Shown here one piece after another: positions 11,922-23,035 of a stretch of 64,000 nt of DNA (position 1 is the first letter of the stretch; the number at the start of each line of letters is the position of its first letter). The notes beneath the pieces are model-generated. The model saw nothing but the letters and a program-made list of their open reading frames with translations. It did no database searches and was not told where the DNA came from. The stretch spans positions 364,008-428,007 of the forward strand of contig JADCRB010000090.1 of the NCBI GenBank assembly GCA_021464245.1, written 5' to 3'. The position numbers and the translations under genes are program-made. The stretch is from Carallia brachiata (Eukaryota; Streptophyta; Magnoliopsida; Malpighiales; Rhizophoraceae).

Positions 11922-12545
11922 TCAGCTGTCCTGGCGGGGCCCGAGGCATAGCTCCAAGTCAAGCCCGCCCTCGTTCGGTGGGCCGATCATGTTGACGTCG
12001 CTGGAGCCGTCCGGCTGGTTGATGCTGCCGGAATATTCTAGAAAGAGAGGCGAAGTTTCACCGGAATGACTTCTTTTTGCTAGAAAAGTTCCTCCTGAAC
12101 TTAAATACCTAGGAGGGATGAACCCTTGGCTGTCTCCGTAAGACCACCATGACCAGTACGCATGCTCCCATAGGCTACGACTTTGATCAACATATCGTGG
12201 AGAGACCATTGCAGTGGTAGAACATGGACTTAATTCATTTGAGGGTAAAGATGTACTGGTGAGATCTACTATAGGAATAGTAGGCTGTGCTTTGGAAATA
12301 GCATCTCTCAGCGCTGCTCTCTCCCTACTTCTCCGATTTTGGAACAAAAATTATACATTTTTTCCTTCGACTACCCATAGCGGGCGCAGTCGTGAGATAA
12401 GCTGGAGAATCCGTGATGAGTTAGGGACAATACCTCTATTGTTGTAGAAGAACTCCAAAATTTGTAGTTGCGCCATAGTTGGGTGAGATCTTTTTTGGGG
12501 TGACCTTTCTTCTTCCTTAACCTGTTGTTTTGCAGATGGTTCCAT
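11922..12545 (-). pseudogene. WUSCHEL/WOX-type homeobox ORF captured in Tat-1, one nonsense codon
   Basis: A 208-codon frame runs from ATG 12545 to TGA 11922 with a single in-frame TAA at 12351-12353. Residues about 20-80 form a WOX homeodomain: TMAQLQILEFFYNN in helix 1, a SRLRP turn, EGKNV, then the recognition helix ending FQNRRSRER. The stop falls in the recognition helix, just before FQN, and the usual Trp of WFQN is Leu here. The C-terminal part has a decayed WUS box (ETSPLFLEYSG where the clade has TLPLFP) and an EAR-type motif LDLELCLG before the stop. WUS proteins use these motifs for repression and TOPLESS binding in stem-cell control. No intron is apparent. A TATA motif lies about 90 bp upstream. 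Confidence 0.85.
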
Positions 12546-12632
12546 TTTTCTGCTGTAGAGGAGCAAAGGTTTGACATACAGGGAAGGCTGAAGCGAGATT
12601 GAAGCAGAAACTCAGACTCAAACTCATAATTG

Positions 12633-12641
12633 CTTTTATAT
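12633..12641 (-). promoter_or_regulatory. TATA motif upstream of Tat-1 WOX ORF
   Basis: ATATAAAAG on the minus strand, about 90 bp before the WOX start codon. It is conserved in position and sequence in Tat-2 (38098-38106) and Tat-3 (57956-57964), so it is a candidate internal promoter. Confidence 0.55.
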
Positions 12642-12659
12642 TTTTTGGACAGTTCACAG

Positions 12660-13140
12660 TTTATACTCATGCGGGTTAGGAGTTGGACTGGATGTTGAGT
12701 GTTGGATTTTGGATTTGGATTTAAGCTTTCAGGTTTTGGATTTGTGCATGGGCTTCTGGATTTGAGCTCGAGTGTTTGGGTTCGAGATTGGGTTTGATTT
12801 TTTTTTTTTGATTTGGGTTTGGGCTTTTTGGATTTGGGCTTTTGGATTTGAGGTTGAGAGTTTGGGTTTTTGGACTTAGGCTTTTGGATTTGGGGTCGAG
12901 TGTTTGGCTTTTAGATCTGAACTTGATATTCAGGCTTTGGAGTTGGGCTTGAGTTTTCTGATTTGGGTTTAAGTGTTTGGGCTTAGATTTTCGGGTTTCG
13001 ACTTTTGCTTGGACTTTCAGATCGGGACTTCCGAACTTTTTTTTTTATTTTTCCTTTTTTTGATTTTTTTCTTGTTTTTTGATTTTTTTTCTTTTTTTTC
13101 CTTTTTTGATTTTTTTTTCTTTTTTTAATTTTTTAAACTT
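12660..13140. repeat. TTTGG-word minisatellite and T-rich tract, Tat-1
   Basis: From about 12690 to 13020 the plus strand is built of degenerate units of about 30 bp with the words GGATTTGGG, GAGTGTTTGGG and GGCTTTTGG. A T-rich tract interrupted by GA (13038-13140) follows. It separates integrase from the WOX ORF in all three elements, at different lengths. A related module recurs at 16.38-17.24 kb. Confidence 0.75.
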
Positions 13141-13259
13141 TTTTACATATAATGTTGCTTCAGAAATTTACCATTGATCGGGTCAATTCAGATGCCTTCT
13201 TAGTTTGACAGCATGTAAGCATTGTGAGTATAGGTCTCTTGCACTAAGTATGACCCGTC

Positions 13260-14230
13260 TCATTTGGAAGTAAGCTTGTTACTAGGCCGGTGCTTCAAGT
13301 TGATGGGTCGTCGTACTGTAAGAACAAGGTTCCCAACTTGAAAAGATCGAAGGCGGACCCTGCGGTTGAACGTGTTGGTGAGCCGGGCTTGATAGCACTC
13401 AAGTTGCTGTTGTACTTCAAGTCTCCTTTCATTGAGGGCTTCTAACTCATCCAGACGTAGACAAGCATTCTCCTCCTGTGTGAGTCCTTCTAGAACAGCC
13501 ATGCGTAGAGATGGAATCTGTGTTTTCAACGGCAGTATTGCTTCGACACTGTAGACAAGTGAGTATAGCGTCGCCTGTATTGGAGTCCGGTAAGTTGTAC
13601 GATACGCCCATAATGCCTCCAGAATTCTGTCATGCCAACTTCTTTTGGATTTAGAGACTACTTTCGGTAATAGGTTGTACAAGGTCTTGTTGAATGCTTC
13701 AGCCAAACCATTAGTCGGGGCATTGTATATTGATGACTTGTACTACTTGAATTTGAACTTCTCGCAGAGCTTGTCCACCAAGTTGTTGTAAAACTGCTTG
13801 TTGCTATCAGTGATGATGAACCGAGAGACTCCATAGCGATAGATCAGATGAGTCCGAATGAAATTGACAATATGCTCCTTCTTTACTTCTCTAAGTGGAA
13901 TTGCTTCGGCCCATTTCGAGAAATAGTCTGTTACTGCCAGGATGTAGAGGTAGCCTAGGGACGACTTTGGCAAAGGCCCCACTAAGTCAAGACCCCAATC
14001 TTCAAAGGGCCAAAAACGAGACAGTTGGATGCGGTGGCTCTAGTGGGTGATGTATGTAATTGGCATGAAATTGACAAGCTTGACAGGTTTTAACAAACTC
14101 AATAGAATCATGTACCATGGTTGGCCAGTAGTATTCCCATTCTTATGAGCTGAAAGTACAATTTCAGCCCTGATTGATGTCTGCCACAAACGCCGGAATG
14201 TGCTTCTGCAAGAGCTTATTTTGCCTTTTT
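13260..14230 (-). pseudogene. Tat-1 integrase, decayed
   Basis: Inserts element cDNA into chromosomes. The zinc region (CQACQFH-type, about 14070-14100), the catalytic core (GPLPKSSLGYLYILAVTDYF, FIITDSN, YNNLVDKL) and the post-core WAYRTTYRTP and YSVEAILP words are recognisable. A nonsense TAG at about 13740-13742 cuts the core from the C-terminal part, and the D-N-G context reads TDSN rather than TDNG. It aligns along its length with Tat-2 integrase. Confidence 0.85.
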
Positions 14231-15780
14231 ATTGCCTAGGCAACGAAGTAAAACTCCATCAAAAGACCTTCGATACAGAGCATCCTTGAGATATATGAAG
14301 CGGAGAGCTCGTCGTTGAATTTCTGTCTTATGACGACGATTTTCGGGTAGCTTTCCGTGTTGTAGGTAGTCAATGATTGGTTGACGCCAATCCTTGTCCT
14401 CAGTGAGACGTACAGATACAGTGTTAGTTGCTGTAGTTTCTTTTTCATCCTTCTGCGACACGATCCATTTCTGGCATACGACAACAACTGTAGCTTGGAT
14501 TTCTGACTTATCAAGAGAAGTGGCTAGGTTAGCCAACGCGTCTGCCTGAGTGTTTTCTCGTCGAGGCACATGCTCCAAGGTAATGCTTTCAAATTCATCC
14601 ATTAGCTGTCGAGCACGCTGATGGTAAGGCACAAGGTCCTCTTTCTTCACATCATACAACCTTGTAAGTTTATTGACGACGAGCTGGGAATCTCCATGGA
14701 CTTCTATAGTTGGAATCTTCATATCGACATTCATTTGAAGACCAATAATTAAAGCCTGGTATTCAGCAACATTATTTAAACATAACTCATCGAGAATGAT
14801 AACATATGGTAGTATTTGTCGTTAAGGAATAACAAACACTACGCCGGCACCAGCACCATCACGCCTTGCTGCACCATCAAAGAATATCGTCCATGGTGGC
14901 AGTGTCTCAATGTAAAAGACCTCTTCATCCGGAAGATCATCTGTGAACGTCCAATCGGATAGGACAGGGTGATCTGTCAGGAAATCTGCTAGAGCTTGTC
15001 CTTTGACTGCTTTTTGAGGCACGTAGACAATGTCATAGCTTTGAAGAATTACTGCCCACTTAGCAAGTCGTCATGACAAGACTGGTCTAGATAAGATATA
15101 TTTGATAGGATCAGCTCTGGCAATGAGACGTACCGTGTGAGCCTGCATGTAGTGTTTTAACTTATCAATAGCGAAGAACAGTGCTAGACACGTCTTCTCG
15201 ATAGGTGAGTAGTTCATCTCTAGAGCATTCAAGGTTCTGCTCAAGTAGTATAGGGCAACCTCTTTTCCTTGCTCATTTTCCTGTGCAAGTAGAGCTCCCA
15301 AAGATCTTTCATGTGCTGCAATGTAGAGAATCAATGGCTTTCCTTGAATCGTTGCTCCCAGGACTGGTGGATTGAAAAGGTACTTTTTCATTCTCTCGAA
15401 AGCTTTGTTGCAAGCTTCATCCCACTCGAAGTTGACATCCTTCTTCATCAGTCGATGGAAAGGTTGACACCTCCCAGCTAAGTTGGAGATGAAACGACGA
15501 ATGTAGGCCAGCTTTCCTTGTAGACTTGGCAGCTCGTGGAGGTTTTTAGATTCAGGCATCTTTCGAATCGCTTCAACCTTTGACTAATCAATTTCAATGC
15601 CACTATGGCGCACCACGAACCGAAGAAACTTGCCTGATGTGACACATAATGCGTACTTGAGAGGATTCATTTTGAGTTGATGTTTGCGAAGTCTTTCAAA
15701 CTCCATTTTGAGATCCTTGAGATGGTCTTTGCGCTCCTTAGTGTTTCCCACTAAGTCATCAACATAGCATTCTACAATCT
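14216..15780 (-). pseudogene. Tat-1 RT tail, RNase H and second (archaeal-type) RNase H, decayed
   Basis: Frames at 15559-15071, 15022-14822 and 14734-14216 carry RT connection words (LQGKLAYIRRF, CQPFHRLMKKD), the first RNase H region (LYIAAHERSLGALLAQE) and then FFDGAARRDGAGAG, VHGDSQLV and NTQADALAN. These last match the catalytic acidic positions of the additional archaeal-type RNase H found in Tat-lineage Ty3/gypsy elements. Stops and small indels break the chain between the three frames. The RT core upstream is lost in a deletion near 15780. Confidence 0.85.
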
Positions 15781-16320
15781 TTTGGGGTGCGAAATGCCGT
15801 CAACTCCTCATCCTCTGGTGCCATCCTGATTTGGTTATAACCTGAAGAACCATCCATAAAGGATAATGCTTCGTAGCCCATTGTTGCATCGGCTGTGATC
15901 TCTGTTATGGGTAATGGAAAGTCATCTTTCGAACAGACCCTTCTAGATGTCGTGACATTGGCACATAGTGAAGGACTGGAGTGGAGCTTGAAGATGAGGC
16001 CTTCTGCGAGCGAGGTTCGGTAGGCTGTGGCAGCCTTCTATCTATCCGAGTCTGAGATTGAGCATCAATAGGGTCTTTGATAGCTTTTCCCTCTTTGTGG
16101 ATGCCCCCGGTCCAGGTAGCTTTTGAGGGAACGATCCCCGGATTGTCCGTGTCAGTGTAGAAGACTGCATCCACCAAATGTGGTTCAGCATCATCAAACG
16201 GCTTTAATCAGCATAGCTGGATTCACTTGAAGGTATAGATCCTGTCGAGGTATGAAGAGCATTGCCGAATTGGTTTTGCCAGACTTCAGTTGATTGTAAA
16301 GCTATAAGTAGTTGAGGGTT
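15781..16320 (-). pseudogene. Tat-1 RT/protease deletion scars
   Basis: Relative to Tat-2 about 110 bp of RT core are missing at 15780, and about 1 kb (RT N-terminus and linker) is missing at about 15925-15945, joining RT to the protease C-terminal linker (frame 16177-15905, DAVFYTDTDNP and ATWTGGIHKEGKA). About 0.5 kb holding the catalytic DDGSAVN region is missing at about 16210-16270. Function is lost. Confidence 0.8.
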
Positions 16321-16384
16321 AGTGATAAGAATTTGGAAAGCTTCAGGTACCTTCTTTATTGCTAACGTCATATGGTCCCTTTTT

Positions 16385-16690
16385 ACAGCGTGTCGCCTTT
16401 TATACTCGTGCGAGATAGGAGTGTTTGATTTGCTGGATTGTCGCCTTTTATACTCGTGCGAGGCAGGAGTATTAAGCTGTATCGTCGCCTTTTATACTCG
16501 TGGGAGGTAGGAGTGTTGATTGTTGGTTGCTGATCGCATTTTATACTCGTGCGAGGCAGAAGTGTTGATTGTTGGTTGCTGATCGCCTTTCATACTCGTG
16601 CGAGGCAGGAGTGTGCTGTTGAACTGCTGAGTTGCTGAACTGCTGAGTTGCTGAGCTGTTGAACTGCTGAGCTATTAAACTGTTGAGCTG
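16385..16690 (-). repeat. Tandem array of TATAAAA-bearing units in Tat-1
   Basis: Five units share, on the minus strand, the word GCACGAGTATAAAAGGCGA with small changes; they lie near 16387, 16438, 16482, 16532 and 16582. A run of CTGCTGAGTTG-type 11-bp repeats follows to 16690. A related single copy sits just upstream of the WOX ORF (CATGAGTATAAACTG, about 12658-12672). The array is absent from Tat-2 and Tat-3. Confidence 0.75.
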
Positions 16691-16699
16691 TTGAGCTGC

Positions 16700-17240
16700 T
16701 GACATGGGTTTTGATTCAAGATTTAAGTTTTGCCCCTGAATCTGAATTTGGACTTTAAGCTGACATTTGAATTGGGCTTTGAGCCCAAGTTTGAATTTAC
16801 TGGGTTTTGATTTTCGGGTTAGAATTTGGATCCAGGTTTAGAGTTTGCCCCCGAATTTGGATTTGGAACATTAGGTTAAAATTTGGGTTTGAGTTTTCAA
16901 CCCGAATTTGAGCCCAAATTTGGATTTGGGTTTTGAGCTCGATTTGAATTTGGATTTTGGGGATGGTTTCTAAACCTGCACATGAGTTTCAGACATTTTT
17001 TATTTTTTATTTTTTATTTTTATTTTTTTTCATTTTCTTTTTTTATTTTCTTCTTTTTTGTTGCTTTTCTTCTTTTTTTCTCTGTTTTTTTTACTTTTCT
17101 GCTTTTTCTTTTTTTTCTTTTTTCTCTTTGCTTTTTTTTTTTCGATTTTCATGCTTTTTTATTTTGCTTTTTTTTTTTATACATAACAATGGCTTAGAAA
17201 ATTACCGCTTGGTTGGGTTAAGTTCAGGTGAGTTTCTGTC
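16700..17240. repeat. Second copy of the TTTGG/T-tract module in Tat-1
   Basis: TTTGGATTTGGG-type words (16730-16970), a T-rich tract (16995-17180) and a tail ACATAACAATGGCTTAG followed by AAATTACCG and GGTT/AAGTTCAG words mirror, in the same order, the module at 12.66-13.2 kb. This is an internal duplication moved into the gap left by gag and protease. The Phe-rich frames here only translate the T tract. Confidence 0.6.
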
Positions 17241-17310
17241 GAAGATAGCAACTTGTTAATTTATGCTCTTGTCTAGCTGTAAAAGTTTTTGTCTTATTTT
17301 TGCAAAACAG

Positions 17311-17830
17311 GTCTTCTATGTTGGTGGTGTTGGTCATCATGACATCGGCGTTGGCAGACGATACCCCATGAGCCTGATTTTCCTAACTTGTTTCACCAGA
17401 GCGTGTTGGATTCTGCTGTTGAGAAGAATTTGATGCCCTGCCCCTAACTTGAGATGACTGAGGGTGATCTCCGCGGTTGACTGCATTAGCAGATCGGATT
17501 TGGTAATGCCTAATTTGGTGTTTTTCCTTAAGGACGACTAACTTGTTTTTTATCACATCATCTAGTTGTTGGAGAGATTGCAATTCCTGATCTAGTTCCT
17601 CCAATCCTTTGTTGAACCGTGAAATTATGCTATCCAACTCTACAAACATGTCTTCTATGCTGGCAGCGTCAGACATCATGACATCTATGTTGGTAAGTGA
17701 TGCTCTACGGAAGATTGTAGTGGAGGGTCCTTCTAATTTTTCCCAACTTGTTTCACTAGAGCGTGTTAGATTCTGCTGTTGAGCAGAATTTGATGTCCTG
17801 CCCCCAACTTCGATGGGGGTAGGTGATCGA
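17311..17830 (-). pseudogene. Tat-1 gag leader remnant with about 340-bp tandem duplication
   Basis: The words TCTTCTATG, CATCATGACATC, AACTTGTTTCAC, AGAGCGTGTT and TTCTGCTGTTGAG occur twice in order (from 17311 and from 17651). A 98-codon minus-strand frame (17679-17383) with a Leu/Glu/Gln-rich, coiled-coil-like part (EELDQELQSLQQLDD) replaces the N-terminal gag region of Tat-2. The gag core domain itself is absent. Confidence 0.6.
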
Positions 17831-18247
17831 CTCCTCCATGCGGTAAGAGAGTCAGGGGAGAGATCTTGTTACTGTGTGAGCTGTGGACTTTCTGTTTCAA
17901 TATTTTGTTGGGTTTGGATGACAAGGAATCGTGTCCTTTCGCGAGTTTGCAGGTCTACGTACCGGGATAAGGTAGTTGATGCAGGCAGTGGAGTAGTTGT
18001 CTTCTTTTTTGTGGCAGCGGTTGTACTCATATTTGACGTCATTGGTGTGCTGGACACCTGTTAGAAAATTTTCTTTTTTTTTTCTTTTTTGTTTTTCTTT
18101 TTCTCTGTTTTGTCTTTTTGTCTTTTCTTTTTCCTTTTCTTTTTTGTTTTTTTCTTTTTCTTTCGGCTTTTTTTTTTTGCTTTTTTAATTTTTTTGTTTC
18201 TTTTTACTTTTTTTTTTTTTAAGGAACAAGAGATGAGAGGTGAAGAG
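17831..18247 (-). other. Tat-1 5' leader with T-rich tract
   Basis: Homologous to the Tat-2 leader at 44.8-45.16 kb. A T-rich tract (A-rich on the sense strand) occupies 18068-18222. The Lys- or Phe-rich frames here are artefacts of the tract. Confidence 0.55.
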
Positions 18248-18265
18248 GTCTCACCGAGCGTGCCA
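18248..18265 (-). other. Tat-1 primer-binding site
   Basis: Reads TGGCACGCTCGGTGAGAC on the minus strand, six bases inside the 5' LTR. It starts TGG, as expected for pairing with a tRNA 3' CCA end, and is conserved in Tat-2 and Tat-3 with one or two changes. I cannot name the tRNA. Confidence 0.6.
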
Positions 18266-18271
18266 GAAATT

Positions 18272-19130
18272 TGTAACGAGCGTAAATGTCGAGCCTGCAA
18301 CAGTTAGACTCGAAAATGTAGAAACAAATTACAATAAAAAATTGTAAAATAAAAAGAAATTTATATGGGAATCGATCTTCGTACGGATCCTCCGATTAGC
18401 ACTCCTGTGTGATTTCGTCAAGGCCCGTGAAGGTTTGATCTTGACTGAGAGATGTTGAATTTCCACAGCGTGATCTTAAACTGTAAAAAATAGATTCCAC
18501 TAAAGGCCGAGGCTTGATCTCAGGTGGATTAGTTGAACTCCGGTGAGGGCCTTAAGAAGGCTTGATCCCATTCGAATTGATTAGATTCCGGTGAGAGCCG
18601 TAGGAGGCTTAATCCCACTAGGACTGGATGGACTCCGGTGAGGGACGTAGGAGGTTTAATCCCACTCAGATATTTAAAATTTTAATATCTTGAGTTTTTT
18701 ATCTAGTGGATACAACTTAGTGGCAGTTAGAGAGCAAACATCCAAAATATTTAGAGAGAGAGAAAGAAAGAATGCAAAGTTTTAAAAGAGAGGATTTTAC
18801 TTTGCGTGGGATGTATTGAAAGGTTTGAGGAGATGCCTATTTATAGGGTTTTGAGGGAGGATGGAGGCCAAAATCGTATGACTTGGATCATACATGGCAA
18901 TGACCCTCTTTGGTGATTGAATTTTGACATTTTGTAATCAAATGAAAATTAAAATTTACATATGATTCATTATGAGTAGGATCCTAAATGGTAAGGATTC
19001 TCTTTGATTGTTGAATTTTGATATTTTACAATCAAATGGAAATCATCATTTTCATATGTATGCACTTGTTACTTTCATATAGGGAATGAATTGATTTTTT
19101 TCTTTTTTGTGATTTTTTTTGGTGTTTACA
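18272..19130 (-). repeat. Tat-1 5' LTR
   Basis: Begins TGTAACGAGCG and ends GGTGTTTACA on the plus strand, next to the TSD CTTTT. The promoter TATA box CTATAAATAG (minus strand) is at 18837-18846. Confidence 0.9.
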
Positions 19131-22100
19131 CTTTTGAAATATTTTATTAGAAAAAATGAACAACAATTGAAGAAAACAAGTACAACTAAAAATATCGCAG
19201 GAAAATTGTGTGGACATAAGTAAACCATAATTGAAAAAATACTTGCGAAATTTTTATGAGAACATTTAACAAAAAAAATTTTTTCTTAATTAATTTTCTA
19301 ATCTAGTGGAGCCAAAAATTAATTTCGAGTGGAGACAAATATAAAAACTCATAATATTTTTCTCAAATCTTGGATTCCATGGAGGCAATTTCTCCTAGTC
19401 CACAACAAATAGATAGATCTTCTCGTGGTTTATGCATCGTGCAAGTGGTCCAGCCAACAGTCATAAACCACCTTCCTTGTCATTTCACAGATTTCTCGCT
19501 GTCTGTTTTTTTTTTTACTCACTTTTTAAAATGAATTAGGTTAAAAATTTCCTTGACCGTTAGCTGAGACGTTACATAAGGGTCTGACGTTGATCCAAAA
19601 CATGACAGTGAAGGGTGCTATAACTGCATGTACATGCATTGTGCAGCACACGAAAGTCACATAATTAATTCAATTATTTATTTATTATTTTTTCTTAAAT
19701 ATTAATATATTTTTTTACGATTTAATAGTATAAATTTTATGTAAAAATTTTATGATTATTTCTGTGTATTCTACATGCATTTTCTCTTTTGAAAAAAATT
19801 GGTTACATCATAGGTACTAAGTCACATTGCACCGGAGTGATCAAACGTGGTATTGTAAGGTTAGTATTTTTTGTTTTTTTTGGAGGTACAGAATTTAAGC
19901 TTAGTGTAACCAAGAAAAAACTAATATGGATTTATCTGAACACTGGTACAAACATTGAGGGTGTATTTTAGTATTGTGGGTGGGGGGGGGGGGATTCAAT
20001 ATCTTTCAACAGAGTACAAAAGCATACTTTCCAAGCTAACAGATCCCACACTTTTAGTACAATTAGTTTGAACATTCTATTAAAACTTATTAGTCTCATC
20101 TTCAAGTTTTAGTAAATCTATTATTCTTTCATCGTCTTTTGACTTCTCTTGTAATGAAAAAATAAAAGCTAACAGGTGGCAAAGAATGACAAACTTGGAG
20201 CAAAAACATTAGCTGCTAGATGCTTTATCATGCATCTGAATTAATTAATCAAACTGCTAAATTTTGCAGGATTCCCACATGAATTCTCGATGTGTCTCCA
20301 AAACTTTTGCCAACTTTTCGTGCTCTAAGCCATTAAGGTACAAATTTATTTTCTTTTTCTTTGTTTTTTTTCTTGAACTACTAGGAGCATACGATTCATA
20401 GCTAGCTTTTAAATCAGATCCAAACCATCGCTCCTAAATCGGAAGCCAATCCAAAATACTGTACATCGTTGGGCCAAAACTCTCCTTAATGGTGAGTGTT
20501 GGTCCCTTGCACTTCCCAGTAAAGTCTTTGTCAGAAATCTGAATGAAAGACACTACTTTGAAAAGTATTAACACTTTCATTTCCGCTATTTATTTATCTT
20601 GTGGCCCACTATACACATTAGCATAAGCAACGACTTCATTTCAAGTATAGTTGTCTAAATTGCACACAAGTGCGCCATGAGGAAAGACGAGCATTGACTT
20701 GGAATTAATTGTCGATCTTCATCATCCCTCTAAACAATACCTTATCATCTTCTAGTGAAAGCCACTTTTGAGTGGGTTCCCAAGCAACATTATGTTTGAC
20801 AAAAGGAAAGAGAGAGAAAAGTGAGGACAAAAGAGGCGATTGTTATATTTGGAAGACTTTGAAAGATAAGAGAGAAAAATGTTCGATTCTCTTCTTCTTT
20901 TTGTTTTGTTTTTTCTTGTTTTTAATTTTCTTTTTCTTTATTGGCTCACCAAATCTTTGAGTGAAAATTTGTTAATTTTCCAACCACTATCTTTTATTGA
21001 ATGGTTCTGTAACTCCTATTGTATATATAAATTAAATACTTATATTATGTGAGTAAAATGAATATTTTTATACATATTATTTTTCTTCAACTCATTTTTC
21101 ATCATGTTTTAAATAAGAAAATTTTAATTTTTTTCCCTTCAATTACTTTTCGCAAAATAAGAAAGGATGGATACAACATTTGACAAAAAATAATCATATT
21201 ATTATTATTAAAATTGTATTTTTTTTTTCTACAGAGGAGATGGTAGCTTATCAGTAAGGAGGGGATAGGTAAGGGAGGTACACAACTTTGACCACTTTAA
21301 CTAAAAAGGATCCTTATTAAAATTGTGATTAAAATTAAAGAGAAAAAAAAATTGATTGGTTAGAATAAACTTTTATAGTGGACTTCATCATACAAGATTT
21401 ACTTTTATTATTTTTTAATTTTCTTTTTCCTTTCTTTTTATTCCCTCCCTACTGATGGTTTACGATTTTGTTCCTGGCTTTGCGTATTCCTTTTATTCCT
21501 ACATCTTTTCCAATGGCACATCTCTTGATTACCTTTCATCTCTTTCATGGTAGACAGTACCACTTTTTCTACTTCTACAAATCAAGCACCAAAAGTTTCT
21601 TAATCTTCTTGTTCTTTTTCTTTCTTTCAAATTTGAAGTCCAAAACCTAATCTAATTATCTATCAAAACTCAATCCCAAATCAAGTCCTAACTAACAAAG
21701 TAATATCATTGAGAGTTGTATAAACATATTTAGGAAGTGGCTTGAATAGGCTAATGCTTATAGTGGAAAATTTGTCCAACTGCTAAATTCTGCTTTTTAG
21801 GTAAGCTTTTCATATTTTTGTTGTAAGTTTTGTTTAATGGATGATTAAATTGTGTGGGTACTCAATTTATTATTAAAGACAGAGAATCTAAAGAATTGGG
21901 TTTGATTGAGGTAAGAAGAGGAGATTGGCAAGTTTCAGACAATGAGTCCATGTCTAAATTGATGAAGATGTAACTCCTAATTTACAGAGAATTTGGACTT
22001 AAAAATTTAGGAGAAGATGCATGATAGATCTATTTTCTTCCAACAAAATTTCAAAATTTTTAGACTAATATAAATAGGTGAATTAACAGCTGAATACAAA

Positions 22101-23035
22101 ATAGTTTCCTTGGTGTTTGTTGTTGGGCAGCATGTATTGCAGGATTTTCAATTAAATTATTGGTTTTAACATTTAACATGAAATTAATATAGAACAAAGT
22201 AGACATGTAGTTTTATGTCCAAAAAGAGTTCCAAGGAAAAATACGATCCAAAAATATTTTTATAAATCCCTTAAACATGCTGTTAGTTTTTAATAGATTA
22301 GGTAATAGTCCATATTTCAAACCATGAGAGTTTAGATTTGAGGGGAGAATGAGTAATCATACGTTAGGGAGTTCAAGAGGCAATTTCATTAGTTATATTT
22401 ACCTTTTTTCATTTTCATAATCTCAATGTTAATGTTTATATCTTTACTCGTATTCTTTCTATGTCCGACATAGACCACAATACACTCTTTTTAGCTATAG
22501 TCGCGATAGGAATTTTGTGTTTGATCTGTGAATGGTTATAATATGTGCAATGTATTAGGTGTATTGTCTATATATTTATTTTAATTATTGCATGTTTATT
22601 AGTGAGTAAAATGAGAATCATTTTTGGAAATCCAAATAACTAACAAGTAGTTGACTTTGTAATTGTTTCTAAACTAATTAGAAACCCTTAAGTAGAGGAC
22701 AGGAGAGTGACTTATTAGAACTGGCATATATATATACACACTCCCGTTTTATTGTGATATGATTGGTTGGTTTATGAGACTTTTGATGCCATTGAAAACT
22801 TTGAGGTACTTTTCAATTGTCTTTTGGCTCCGTTTGAGTAGAGCATGTCACATTGAGTTAATATTAATTTATTACTGGATGTGAAAATTATAAGATGAAA
22901 AACCCCTTGGTGACTTATTATCTATTATGGGATAATTTATTTGATTAAAGGAAAATATTTATATAGTTAAAATGAAGTTTCAAAAAAATTTTAGGAAATC
23001 TCCCTCTTATTTTTCAAATAAGCTTTCAACCCTGA
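19131..23035. other. Non-coding part of copy A
   Basis: Matches 33200-35662 and then 45986-47340 of copy B, with Tat-2 interrupting the latter at about 21607 here. No supported gene. Holds a G run at 19982-19993 and many A/T runs. Confidence 0.6.

Larger units (their letters stand above)
10161..19130 (-). mobile_element. Tat-1: old, non-autonomous Ty3/gypsy (Tat-type) element
   Basis: An 8,970-bp element flanked by the exact 5-bp duplication CTTTT (10156-10160 and 19131-19135). Copy B at about 33195-33205 shows the empty site. The LTRs are 858 and 859 bp and differ by roughly 12-15% in hand-counted stretches. Read on the minus strand the order is LTR, primer-binding site, gag leader remnant, repeat module, protease/RT fragments, RNase H regions, integrase, a WOX homeobox ORF, a small ORF, polypurine tract, LTR. 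Gag, protease and much of RT are deleted, so it could only have moved with help. The left terminus has mutated from TG to TA. Confidence 0.92.

Noticed and set aside
16385..16690. Evenly spaced repeats that could suggest a CRISPR array
   Set aside because: Units are imperfect, 44-51 bp apart, without distinct spacers, and lie inside a plant retrotransposon.
16957..17259. Phe-rich plus-strand frames in Tat-1
   Set aside because: They translate a T-rich tract of the duplicated module; no homolog frame exists in Tat-2 or Tat-3.
18061..18307. Lys-rich minus-strand and Phe-rich plus-strand frames
   Set aside because: Both read the homopolymer-rich Tat-1 leader.
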